The notes under the pieces were generated by a model. The model did not search any database, was not told the origin of the DNA, and saw nothing but the letters and a program-made list of their open reading frames with translations. Positions 34,622 through 46,833 of a DNA stretch of 64,000 bases are shown here, piece by piece. Positions within the stretch are counted from its first letter, which is position 1. Every line of letters begins with the position of its first letter. The DNA is from Symsagittifera roscoffensis (lineage: Eukaryota > Xenacoelomorpha > Acoela > Convolutidae), in assembly GCF_963678635.1 (NCBI RefSeq), contig NC_087065.1, forward strand, positions 54,007,858 to 54,071,857, read 5' to 3'. Both the position numbers and the translations under genes were made by a program.

Positions 34622-35250
34622 AACAACATTAATTGTTTGGTATTCTAATTTTTTTGTATTTCTAAAAAATTTATCAATTTGAATTAGACGTTTTTTTTTG
34701 AAATTACTGCAGATTTAAAGTTTTGAAATAGATAAAGGGTTTTATTGACGACTTGTTGTTTAATTTTAACACTAGCTAGTGGCTTTTCTTTGAAAAATAT
34801 CGCTTAATAAAGCAAGTTTAGACCACTGTTTAATGCACTCCATATATTAGATGCACTTCAAACAACAACAATTGTTTTGTATTCTAATTGTTTTGTTTAT
34901 TTTTTGTTTTTTTTTAAGGAATTTATACATTTGAATTAGATGTTTTTATAAAAATGACTGCAGATTTAAAATTTTAAAGTTGATAAAGTGTTTTGTCGAC
35001 GTCTTGTTGTTTAATTGCAGTATTAGTTAGTGTATTTGGTATGAAATATATCGATTATTAAATCAAGTTTGAGCCAAAATTTAATGCACTTCGTATATTT
35101 TAAGCACTTCAAATAACAACAATTAACTTGTTTTTTAATTGACCTGTTTTGCATTTTGAAGGAATTTATAAACTTGAATTAGACGTTTTTAGAAACATTA
35201 TTGCAGGCAGATTTAAAGTTCTGAATTAGATAAAGTGTTTTGGCGAAGTC
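34622..35250. repeat. ~245-bp tandem repeat, about 2.6 units, copy 1
   Basis: Units start near 34622, 34861 and 35112 with AACAACAWCAATTG-like text, followed by TTTGAATTAGAYGTTTTT, TGCAGATTTAAA, GATAAAG.GTTTT, TTGTTGTTTAATT and TTTAATGCACT. They are diverged (old). They are enclosed by an inverted pair at about 34390-34430 (GGCCTAGATGATCTGGCTTAATTG) and 35255-35290 (CAATTAAACCAGATCGTCAAGGC). Copy 2: 50879-51507. Confidence 0.75.
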
Positions 35251-35609
35251 TTGTTGTTCAATTAAACCAGATCGTCAAGGCTTGTCCTTGATTCTTTAAT
35301 TTTTGAGCCTAATTCTGTATTTGATTTTAGCCTTCAACTTGGATCATGTAGGTTTTCCTTGGATCTTTTGGGTTGTATTTTTTGAGTCTTATATCACTTT
35401 AAAAAATTTAGGGCACAAATGGGTTTCGAAATTTGTCATCGTTGTCTGCTTTTTCGCTGGCAGGTTTTTTTGTTTTCTCGCCTTCCGTTAAGTTTTGATA
35501 TCGTCTTTGGTTTTGGCTGGAATAGACTTATTGAAATGTGGAAAATAGCTAATTCTATTATTGATTTGTTTTGATTTATTTGGTTTTCGCTTAGGCTTAA
35601 TCAATATTA

Positions 35610-35903
35610 ATCAATTTTTCTGCCGGGTAGATTCCTGCAACTTCTTGTTCTAACTACAATTCTAATCATAATCTTAGATTTCAAAAGATCTATAATTCAC
35701 AGGTATTCTTGCAATGTTAGAAGAGATGAATGCAACTGGTTTCAATCTGTATTATATCTTTGATGATTGAAACTATGAACAGTGGAACCGATACGGATTC
35801 CGCGACAGCGTAAATTTACTTAACACAGACTTTTTTATTATTTAACCGTGGATTCCACAAACTGTACCGGATTCCGCAAACTTTGTTGCAGTATCCGTAA
35901 ATT
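35610..35903 (+). repeat. Dispersed repeat and GATTCCGC words closing the 16-kb unit, copy 1
   Basis: GTAGATTCCTGCAACTTCTTG at 35626 and CTGGTTTCAATCTGT near 35738 match the dispersed family seen at 11643, 16408 and 18505. GGATTCCGC, GGATTCCACAAAC and GGATTCCGCAAAC follow. The 16-kb duplication ends inside these words. Copy 2: 51867-52160. Confidence 0.7.
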
Positions 35904-36815
35904 CAGTAAATTCTAGTTTATGTTATTTTTCCGTTGGCGTTAGTAACCTGCGTTCGTTATCCAAGCTTAATCCCTATAATCAAACGAGTTAGGAGAACAA
36001 TTAAACTGCCTGCAAGCGATGTAAAGTTGTTATCAGTTATTTTGTGAAATTTGAATATTTGAATGCTCACTAAAAACGAGATGTGAAGTTTGTTCAAAAC
36101 ATAAACAATTTGTGCGGAAAAAGGTGTTTTCAATAGGCAAAATAGAAAGTTTTTTTTACAAAACTTGAGCATCTAAAAACGTTAAATTTAATTTGAGTTC
36201 TTTGGTCAAGTATTAATTTTTACATTGTATGAATTTTTGTTTACAACAAATAATAATGTACTGCAATCGGTTAGCACTTTTTCATCAGATTTTCTGATTT
36301 CATTTGATTTTTTTATTTTGGAGACCTGTTTTGAAAAAAACTGGTGACCTACATTTTAGTGAAGTGATGAGTAGTTTTTTCTTTTGAAATAGTAAATAAC
36401 AAAAGCAAGATTACATAGAACTGGGGTCGTTAAAAATGCATTATGCAAAGCAATATCTATGGTGGGTCAGAGCATTAAAAACTTTGATAACATGCTGAAA
36501 AAAGCCAAGAAAGCTGAAGTGCCTTAACAATATTGAGTTCTTCCGGGGCATCTGTAAATTCATGGTGAGTATTTTTGATTAGAATGTGAAGTTTATGGTT
36601 TCATTTCGTGCCGTGGATGTTTTCTAATAGTGGGATTTCAACAGGTTGAATAATCACATGTGGTATGATGATGGGGCAAGAGTCTTAAAAAAGAAACTCA
36701 TTAAGTGAGGGGCAAAATATATACACTTGTTGGACTTGTTGCGCAGGTTAGTACTTTTGATGCCAAGGTGAAATTTAAAAAAAATTCTCATGTTTACTTC
36801 GCTTTTTTAATCATT

Positions 36816-37288
36816 TTACAATGGTTTGGGTTGGGTGAAGGTGAACTGTATACACGGTGCCTTTGGAAAAAATGATAGAAAATGTGCGTGCAGGTTAGTT
36901 TCGTTTTCAACATTAGTTCGTGATTGCAATTCAAAAAAATAATAGGTTTTTATGGAAAAATATTCTTTGAATTGTGAGTTTACCGCAGAATTACAATCGT
37001 TTGGTGAATCTTCCATATAGCGAATGACACTGTTGTCATAGTGTGCTATGGGGAAGTGTTTGGACTTGCGTGCGATGAAGTGGCTGAGGACTTGTGATAA
37101 GCCAAGGTTAGAAAAAAGTTTAAATGTAATTGTCGGCAATAGTGACCTGGTAAATAGCTTTTACGTATATAAATGTCCTTCGTCTGCTTTGTGAAGTGGT
37201 GGTGCACTGAGTCAATTGAGAAACAATAGAAAAAAAAGGGAATTAATCCACATAAGGATCTCGTTGATTTTGGGTTTTCGGTTATCAT
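36816..37288 (-). pseudogene. Open but shifted frames, 3' side of antisense element, copy 2
   Basis: Counterpart of 20559-21031. Both frames remain open; one residue differs (Arg for Cys in the V-I-x-Y-M-E-D part) through A to G at 37022. No domain recognised. Confidence 0.3.
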
Positions 37289-37346
37289 ACAAAAATTATT
37301 GGAAAATTAGAGGTTTACAAATACGAATTCCTGCTTGTTAGTATTT

Positions 37347-37967
37347 CTAGATTGGTTGCTTCGGAGGAATATGGATGTGAGGGGGTGATAGACTAAGTAT
37401 TTGGGTGGGTTCTTCGGATATTTCCTTTTCATTAGTATACGTTGTGCGCGGGTAGGGGTGTTGTGAATATATGATTTGGAAGTTTCTGAAGCAGAGTTGG
37501 TTAATTAGTGTAATGCCAATTGGTTGTTGGTGTTTTATTGAATCATCTAAGTCGTGTTCAAATTGGTCTTGGAGTGCCGTTAATAGTACTAGATAATGGT
37601 AAAAAGATCTGGAAAGCGTCGGTATATAAGGAACTGGAGTTGAATAAAAAAATGTTTCTGGGACTGATAGAATAATGGGGTTAAAAATTACTTATGGTAA
37701 ATTAGTAGCGAGGCTTGGTTTGGAATGAAAAAATTCTTTGCGAGCGTCTGCTGCAGGGTTGTCATAAGTTTCTTGTTTGTTCAAAACTGTCTGGATTGAG
37801 TAATCAGTTGGATGAATTGGGTGATGAATTGGGAAATTGGAATGTAATAATTGTAATACCGGTAGAGGGAAGGAGAGAATTTCATTGCTAAAAGTGAGAG
37901 AGGTCTGCCAATGAAGATCGGAAGGGTATGAAAAAGATTGGTAGAGGGATCCGATTTGGCAGCTCAT
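37347..37967 (-). pseudogene. Third-ORF region, distal part, copy 2
   Basis: Counterpart of 21090-21710, with the same ATG, the same in-frame TAA and the same end. No differences seen by eye in the translated first half. Confidence 0.4.
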
Positions 37968-38136
37968 TGTGGCCTAAAACCATTATCGTTCTGAGAGCGA
38001 GAAATGTTGTGTGTGGTTTTTATAATAATTGTGCATATGTTGCATAAGTTGTATAAGTTGTGAGTATGTTGTATATTTGTTGCATAAATTATCTTAAATA
38101 CTGTTAGTGCTAAAGGTTGTAGTGTTTGTGTTCGTT

Positions 38137-38916
38137 CTATTTCGTATAAGTGATGTAGTGTTTCGAATTCTTATAGTGACATTTACGAAAAAGTCTGCTA
38201 ATTGTGTAATCAAGTTGCAATTTTTTGTCATGAAATGTTGTTTCGAATTCTGTTATGGCGTAAAGGATGTTTATTAAAAGATGCATGTGTATGTCTGTCC
38301 CGAAATCAGGTTGTAAAAAGACGTGTAGCCAATTGTTTTCAAAGTTTATTGGTCGTATTTATATGATAATTCAGTACAAATAATTGGAGGAGGTAAAGAC
38401 TGTACTGTAATACCTGGTTGAGTTAGTGGTAGTGGATTCTTTGTTAGGTTTATTAATTAAACTGTTACTTCAAAATTTGAAACTAGAGATTTTTGATATA
38501 GTCATTTTGAGTTGTGTTGGTAAGTCTTGGTGACGCAGAGTCTTTATTGTAATCGATGTAGCGCCCAGCTGTGCAGTCGAGTGCTATCTAAACGATGTCC
38601 AATACTCGGAGAGGTGCTGAAAGAGTGTTCCAATGAAGTTTTAACAGTTTAGTGGTGTAACTCTTGACATTTGGGTTTCAAAGTGTGTTGCAAAATTATT
38701 TGAAAAGTGCTTAAAGTTGTTAGACTTGTTATTGAAGTTGTTGATGGTGGGAAAAGCGTTTCTGGAAAAATTGATGATGTTTTTAATTATAAAATATCGA
38801 TTGGATTGTTTACGAATTTTGGTTTGCCATTTGGGCATTTGTAGTAAGGAGTCGTTGGAAAGGTGTGGGATGATAAAACGTAATTTTTTCTGGCTGTTTG
38901 AAAGTTTGGGTTGAAC
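38137..38916 (-). pseudogene. Candidate env-like region, copy 2
   Basis: Counterpart of 21880-22659, with the same splice-acceptor-like tract (AG at 38918-38917) and the same stop pattern. One difference lies just behind the first stop (C-C-A-A-T for C-C-A-T-T near 38601). Confidence 0.35.
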
Positions 38917-40586
38917 CTGAAAAATTGAAAAATGAAAGATAGATGTGGTAAATTTGACAGTTAATTTCTATTTGGAGGGGAGGGGATAGTTTCTATAATT
39001 GTAGACTGCGGGATGAGGAGGCTGTTTGTTTGGATGAGGAATTCTTATTAGATTGAGCTCTTGGTGTTGTTCGATTTCTATTTTGTCGGGGGTGAATCAT
39101 TTGTCTTTCAATTGTTATGGTTTTGACTTTGATGATTTGTTCTGCTTAAGTCTTGTAAAAATGATGGATAAACCAAAACATTGGTTCGTTTTGTGATTCA
39201 TTTTAATGCGCTATGGCCAAAAAGGTATGAGAATTGATTGGTAGCTTAATTGAATTATTGGTTGTGAGGGGATGTCGCTTAGAGCTTTGGGATGGGTATG
39301 TAGGTGGTGAGTTGTTTTCTGAGGTTTGATCACAATTTGATTTAACTTTTGTTTGTTTTGGTTTAACGAGCTATATGGTCTTGGTAACATTTTTCATCAA
39401 AAATTTTTATCATTGTTATAGCTAGTATGAAAGTGATTATTGCCCGTTTAAGGCAATGATAAAGTATCAGAATTAAAACTGCTACTAAAATAGAAAAAAT
39501 CGAAAAGTTTGAAAAATGGTTTTTGTTAAAAAGATATCCTATTATTTAAAAAGAAAGGTATTGATAGTAATCATCCTGATGTTATGGGAAAAGGAAGAAT
39601 AGATCTGGAAGAGTGTTTTAAAGCAGTGAAATGAAACCAAAAAGCCTAAACATATATATCAAAATGAATTCTAAAACATCAGTGATCATGAAAAGGCAGA
39701 GATTTAGAAAATTTTGAAAAAATGATTTAAGTTAAAAAGAGTTTTTTAAAAGTCAAGCGACTGGTTGCAAAGTGATCAGTCAGAAATAGGTTTCACTTGT
39801 CCGAGACATTTTTTATTAGGTTTTTTTGAGTGAGGTCTGACCTGTTTGTTGATTTTTGTCAACGTAATTGGATGAGGGTAGGTTTTGATGAAAGAATCTG
39901 GAGATTTTTAAATAAAGTTGATACTACTTGTTTTAATTTATTAGTTAAACAGGGGCTCACAAGTTTTTCAGCTCAGGCTAAGATTACTTTTTTTTGAAAA
40001 AAAACAGCGTATTATCCTATTTATTTTTTTTAAATGATTTTTGCTTGATCGAGAAAAAAGGTACGTTTGAGATTGTATTTATTTGAGATGTCACATATGA
40101 ATGTGTTGCGTATTTTTTTGACCTGGAGGTCTCTGAGTTGTAGTTGGAGTTCTATGTCATTTTGAGATTGGGTGGTTTAATTGAACGGTGGTGGCGGATG
40201 AAAATTGTGAAAGATAGAAGGGCTGTGATTGGCTGCTTTGTTCTGACTGTATTTCTGAGGAATTGAGTAGGGAAAAATATAATTTCAATGATCTAAAAAT
40301 GGAGAGATGTGATGATTATTCAGAGTTGCTGATAGAATAAATATCAAGTCGTTGTCGTCCAGGTTGTTGTCGTTTTCCTTTTTCGTTAGATGTGTCATGG
40401 AGTCCTACTGTTTTTCAATTTTGGAGAAAAGATTTTCTGGATTGGAGTAAAATGTTGTTATAATTTTTTTCCGAAAAAAAGGATTTGTTGTGCCTGTCGT
40501 GAGTTGAGGTTCTTGTTTTTGATTTGTTCTAGCTTATGTTTTTGATATTGTATCTGGGTTTTCCGAAGTTTTTTTTATTCATATCG

Positions 40587-42548
40587 GGTGTTGTTTTAAC
40601 AATATGGAGTTCAATGAAGGAGTATAACTGATTTAGTTCTCGAAGAACGTACTCTTTTGGATGACATGGCATGAGGTTGTTTCTATGTTCCAAAAAATTG
40701 TTTTTCATTTGAATCCATTAGACTATATGTGACATCAGTTAGTCTGTCAAAAAACTGAGAGGGTCCTTTTTGTACAGATTATAATTTTTTCAATTGTGTA
40801 TTTTTGTTTTGTGAAAATTGGAAATAAAACTGATTGTTTTAATTTTTAAATCTGAATCTGATGTGGAACGTGAATTTGTTTGGGACTGAAAAATGTTCCT
40901 TTGAAATCAGTTCTTTGCTACTTTCTAATGATTTTCATTAGAGTTTTTTGGCTTACGTGGTTTTTGATTGAAAACTATTTCGTAGGGTGAAAAGCAAAAT
41001 CTTGTGGTTATTTGGAAATTATATTCTGGTGAAATTAATATTTACTTCTTGTGACCATTCATCGTATTTTTCATCATTTCTATCGTAGACACTCGTAGAA
41101 ACTCTTGTAGTGAAAATTTTGATAACTCAATTGGTCCATGGGGCAAGCGAAGTTCTCGGTTTGTCTTTCATGTTATATAATTGACAAAAAGTGATGATTT
41201 TGGTATGAATAATATCAGTAAAATTTTCTCTGACAAGAGTTTCTCTTATTCCCAATTTGATATCCAGTGATCTCAGTGTTGATTAAGCATAGTAGTCATT
41301 ACAGTGACGATTTGGGTTTATGGCAACGTAATCTGTAAATGGGTAAAATTTACCATGATGTATGAATTTCCTTTGGAAGAAATTAATATTGGACTTTTAG
41401 TGGCAAATCATTTTTGGTGATTAAAACATAATTTTTCTTAAGATTTTCTTGTTTTTTAGCATTTGTTTTTTTATATGGAAATAGTTTGTTAAGTATACAT
41501 GTTATACAATCTTTGCAAAGAACTTTTGTTCAAATGGGTGCGTTTCTTAAACAAAAAAATTATGGATAAAATGGTTGTAAGTTCTCTCTGATCAATATGC
41601 CTCCTAATCAAAACTGTGTTTTTTGGATTTTGAAAAAAGAGCGAACGTTCCAATTTTATTTTTTGAAGCTAATGTAAAACGTAAAACTTTTTGTGACTGA
41701 AAGTTTTGCCTTTTTAATTATTTCTTTGCTACTTTCCGATACATTTCGTTTTTATCGCTATTTAACATCCATTCCGTATGAGTACCGGAAGCAACCTTTG
41801 AAATTGTGAGCGATGCAAATGGTCGTCATTGTGGGTAAGAACTGATAAATTAAAACATATTGAATCTTTCGATGGATCACATCAATCTTGAGAGTTTTTT
41901 ATTCGTTTGCTGTAAAAATTTCAAATTTAGGTGGATTTTGATCAAAAACCATTTTGTAGGGTGGTAAGCCGAAAGTTGTAGTTGTTTGGGAATTATATGC
42001 TAGCGGAAAAATTTTACGTCTGTTGACCACTCCTCGTTTTTTTTTTTATTATTTTCGTTAATTTAACATCGTGGATATTCCTATAGTGAAAGATTTATGC
42101 CTTCGACTGGACCATTGGACCATGGGGCATGCAAAGTTTTCGATTTTGTAAATAATTTCATAATTAAGTTTCAGTGCAATTGTCTGAGACAAAGGTTTCT
42201 GGTAATGCGAATTTGATAGCCAGTGTTCGTGAAGTGTTGCATGAGCATAATAATCGTTTTTAGTCGAAATGTGTTTAGGGCTGCGTAATCTGTAAATGCG
42301 TCAATTTTTACCATGATGTATGAATTTGCTTGAGAAGAGTGTGTTATTTGGCTTTCGGTGTCAGGTGATAATCAGTGATTAAAATATAAATTTTGTCTCC
42401 TAAATAGTTTTTTTTCTAGATTTGTGTTTGATGTGAAACAGGTTTGTTTAGGTGACATGTTATACAAAATAGGTCTTTTATCTAAATGGGTGCAGTCGAT
42501 AAACAAAATTTTGAGATAAAATTATCGTAGCTTTTCTCTGAACATTTA
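40587..42548 (-). pseudogene. Integrase segments a and b and pol C-terminus, copy 2
   Basis: Counterparts of 24330-26290: segment a at 41927-42548, segment b at 40947-41587 and the C-terminal end at 40587-40817. The tandem integrase arrangement is shared, so it predates the 16-kb duplication. Confidence 0.6.
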
Positions 42549-43362
42549 TGTCCCTTTATGTTTTTGACTGTATATTGGAAAAAGCTATCAAAATTGAAGT
42601 TGAAGGTAGATAGTTATTTTTGTATCAATGTAAACGTATTGTAAGATGTCTTTTTTTTGAATTATTAATTGATTTTAAAATTTAGGTTTTTTCAAAAGTG
42701 GGCTTTTTGTTTTCTAGAAAAGTGATTTCTGTTTTTGCAGGCTTAGTTTTATATTTGCGCCAAAATTTCTTTTGTTGTATAAACGGGCAGGGTTTTTGAT
42801 CATCTTTTTGTGGATATTAATTGATCTGTACATGATAAAAACACATTCGATATTTTTTAGTTTTTTAATGAATCTTTTTAATCAATAAAATCTATCATTG
42901 AAAACTATCAATAAATTCTTTTAATTCAAAACTTTTTCAATTCTTTATTTTTTTGCTTAAGTCTAATGAAGCTGCAAGATTTTTTGTGTCTATCAAACCT
43001 TGTTTTTCTATTCGTGGAAATGTTTTGTTTTCTTTTGGGGTTTGTTAGATAAATTTTGATTGAATTTTATTTTTTATTCATGAGGAAAATTACATATGGT
43101 TAAATGTATTTTTTCTTGTTAGGTCTAATTCAAAAAAGTTGTTCTGACATTCTGAGTACAGCTGAAAATGTTTTAATTTTCAAATTTGTTTTTTATGAGA
43201 TTTTACTGCATGTTTTTTACTGCATGTTAGCCTTCAAATCGTACTGATATTTTATTTTTGGCAAGAAAATTTTTCATAATTTGCGGAATTATTCTTGTTA
43301 TCAAATCAGAAGAGTTGTTCCCAATAAGAATATATGGTGAAGCAAGGTTATTTCCTGCTGTT

Positions 43363-43738
43363 CAATTTATGCGTAAATTGACGATTTTTCTTACGCTTGG
43401 TTGAAATCTATTTTTTTTTGTTTTGGGTTTGATTTTTGGGTAAAAAGAAACTTTATGGGTTTGTGGTCTGTAAAAGAAACGATTCGGTGTTTTGGTTTGT
43501 AAATGGTCTGTAAATAAAACGGTTGGTTGTTTTGATCCAAGGAATAAAAACTCGTTTTTTTTTCAGATTATACATTATAGCGGTATATTCCCGCATGAGT
43601 GTAGAGAGTCGTAGTTCTGCTTCTGTAAATAGTCTTGAACTTGCGGAAACTAAATGAATTTTATTTGTTCATTGATGAGATTGCAAGAATGCTGCGCTTT
43701 TTCCGAAACTGGATAGGTTGCACATAAAGTAAAATGGT
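43363..43738 (-). pseudogene. RNase H region, copy 2, with an extra frameshift
   Basis: Counterpart of 27105-27480. The T-run at 43555-43563 has nine T against eight in copy 1, which shifts the frame within M-Y-N-L-K. A T to G change near 43425 alters one residue. This indel also changes the copy offset from 16,257 to 16,258. Confidence 0.65.
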
Positions 43739-44334
43739 TGAAAACGGTCTGAGATCGTGTTCAATTTTTTTCACTTAATAATTTCGAATCGTCTAAAATG
43801 TAATTGAATTTTATAATTTTATTTACTTGAATATTAACATTAAAAACATGAATGATGCAAATCAAATATAGTTTGAATGATGGAAATAAAATTTTGCTGT
43901 TGTGGTTTATATTTTGTAATTTGAAATGCCGGTCAACAGTCTGCTGTTTTTATGAAATGATTGGTATTTCGTTTTTTTTTCTTCGATATTTTTAATTACA
44001 GATATTTTTTCTTTGAGTATAGTAGATTGACAAATATGGAACAATTTAAAAAAAAACATTTTACTCTACATGCTCTTTCTTCAACTGGATGTAAGTTTGC
44101 GTTTGTTTCGCATAATCCTAAGAGAAGTGTTCTTTTGTATGGTTAATTGTTCTGTATTTGTAATTTGACATTATCTGTGTTCCTGTTTTTTGCATAGTAA
44201 TTTGTTGGTGATTCAATTACTCTACATTGGTTTTCAGTGGTGTAAATTCAAGGTCAGACATGGGTAGTTTCTCTGTGTTTGATTATGATTGTTTTGATGA
44301 AGTTGAGTAGTGGGAAAATTTTATAAAGAACTCT

Positions 44335-44708
44335 TTAATGGTTGTCAAGGATTTCTTTGTTTGTTATACACGTTATAAAAATTTTAAAAATTGGAGGTTG
44401 TTTCATGAATGTTTGAGAGAGTGTTAACGAAAATTTAATTTTCCGTGTGGATTTATTTTTGATTTTTAATTTAATATCTAACATAAAACTTGTGTCTATA
44501 TGTTTAGTTTTAAAAGGTATGCCTATTGTATTATGTTCAAAATCGTTAATTGGAAATATGTCTGTGATATTAAAGAATTTATTTTCCAAGGTTTTCGTCG
44601 GTTAGAAGTATACGAATTTCATTCCAGGTATTTGTAATAATGATGTCTGATTTTGCCTCTGCGTTGATTAGGAAGTCTGTTTCCAGATCTGCTGGTTGGA
44701 AATATGTG
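44335..44708 (-). pseudogene. Aspartic protease remnant, copy 2
   Basis: Counterpart of 28077-28450, with the same loss of the active-site Asp (Asn) and Gly (Glu). The 84-codon frame is unchanged. Confidence 0.65.
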
Positions 44709-45677
44709 AGATTTCTTGAACCTTCTAAAAAAGGTGGTATCGTTCAAATTTTTTCATTTTTTTGAATGTGTTCCAGGAGTTTTTTTTTCGGTATACATGA
44801 TTTCTAAGGTTTTTAGAAATGTGGTTTATTTTTGTGTTTCGGCTTCTATCCAAATTATTATGATTATTTTTGAACTGTTCATTTGCTAATGGTCCGAGGG
44901 TATGAAGGTTTCAAATTCGTGCTCAATCTTTAACATGTTAATCGTTAGAGTGTTTTTAGTTTCATTGTCGGCATCTGTGTAGTCACAATATATAGGCTTT
45001 ATTTGAAATTCTGAAAATTCATTGTTTTCGATTCCTGGTTGGTCAGCAATTCTTTTGGTTTTATGTTATACTTGATTAATTTGCCGTTGATAATTTGGTG
45101 TATTACTTCTATGATTTAGATATTGTCTAATTGAACTTTGTGATTACTTTCGATGTACTGATTTAGAAATTTTTCTTGATGATCGATTTTGATAGCTACT
45201 GTTCCTATATAGTGTTTGGAACCTTCTCGTGGTTTGCAGTTGTTAGTTTTTTTTTTAATTATTGTTAATTGACTAAATTCAATAGCGATTGTTTAAATTA
45301 TTTTTAGAACGGTCGTCAGAGGAGTTTCTATTTTGATTGCTTAAGCTTGGCCGATTCCCACTTTAATCAAAATATTAATTTTTTTGTCTTAACTTAACTT
45401 TGGATAAGTCTTTGTGTATTGACTATGACGGCAATTAGAACGGATTTTGTGTATAATTATAAGAATTTCTTCCAATTGAAGATCTTCCCGAAAATCATTC
45501 GTATTTAGAGATTGTGGTCTTTTGTAAAAATTATTTGGATGGAAGTGGTTTTTCTGAACTAAAATATTGTTGAATTTTGTTGTTTAGTAAAACTTGGTCT
45601 TTTTTTTAGTTTTGATAAAAATACTTTTTCGGTTCGTTGTTTTTTGGTGATTGATTAAATTTATCCTGTTCCTTCTG

Positions 45678-46556
45678 ACTGTATTGTCAATGCTGTGTCC
45701 GTTTCGTCTACAAAAATTACACCGTTTTTTGAATGATGGTTTTTTCCAAATTCGGCTTCTTCTCGTATACCTTGAGTATTTGTTTAAAATTTTCTGCTAA
45801 TTCACTATCTGAATCTTTGTTATTCTTTATAAGTAATGTGTTTGTTTGCAGATTTGAAACATATTGTAAATTTATATTTTCTGTTTCTTTTAGTTTCATT
45901 GTGATTTCTGATTGACTCAGTTTGCCAAGAAAATTTGAAAAGTTAATACCTGATTCAGGGATGGTTGAAGGATGTTAAATGCTTTTCTTTATTGCTGCTT
46001 TCCTAATTGTGGTGTTAAGGTCAACATTGAAATTTCGGGCGTTTTTTTCCATAATTTTCTAATCCAGTGTTTTTAATGAAAAAAACTTTTTGTTATAGTG
46101 TTTCTGTTCTCACAGCGAGCTGCCCAGTTGTAGCAGTGTCAAATAATTTGGAAAATTCTTGTTTTTTAATTGTTCCCACTAAAATTTTATTTCTGTTGGT
46201 AGGACTGAAAACCACTTCTGGGCTACTCCGTCGAGTGTTGTTGGTAAAAATGCTGTTAGTCTGTGAATCCAGTTTTGGTGTCTTTATGTGTTTTGAGCCT
46301 ATGTTCAAAATTCGGTTAGCTGTTACGGCATTTACGTCTTAACACAGTATTTAGGGTCTGTTCCTGTGAGAACCATCAATGATTTTTATGTAATTGAGGC
46401 TTCACCCATTAGTGAAGCCTCAACAGTTAACCGAAGTCAATACAGCGAAGTCATTTGGAATGATTTCGCTGTATTAGGTACTTAAATTAAATTTGTAACT
46501 TGGGTTCGACTCATTCTATGTTGTTGTAGAGAAAACGGTAATGGTACTTCATTTTT
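45678..46556 (-). pseudogene. Gypsy gag, copy 2
   Basis: Counterpart of 29420-30298, with the same hairpins and stops. A small difference lies near 46327 (G-G-C for G-T-C). Confidence 0.75.
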
Positions 46557-46833
46557 CATTGTTTCATTGGTAGCCATGTGTATAGATTTATAGTGCTTTT
46601 GTGTTTCTGTGTTTTTATGATATAAGTTGGTAGTATAAAGCTAAGTCTTGTTGGAAATTTAGTTCTTTTTAATTGTAGTTTTGATGGTTTCAAGCATGGT
46701 TTAAAAAAATTGGTTAAAAAATTGATCTGAATCGTTATCATGATTCTGTTGATATTTTGTTGATCATTTTTTTGTTGTTGTTGTTAATTTCTGTGGAAAT
46801 ACTCTTCATCTTCTGCAAAGTGATTTTAATTCT

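Larger units (their letters stand above)
19654..35903. repeat. 16.26-kb segmental duplication, copy 1
   Basis: The text from TTCTAGTTTATGTTATTTTT at 19654 to GTATCCGTAAATT at 35903 recurs from 35911 to 52160. The offset is 16,257 bp at the ends and 16,256-16,258 inside, because of homopolymer indels. Differences by eye are sparse, for example A at 20765 against G at 37022. It contains an antisense decayed gypsy element (about 20.5-34.4 kb) and at its right end the dispersed repeat and GATTCCGC words. Confidence 0.95.
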
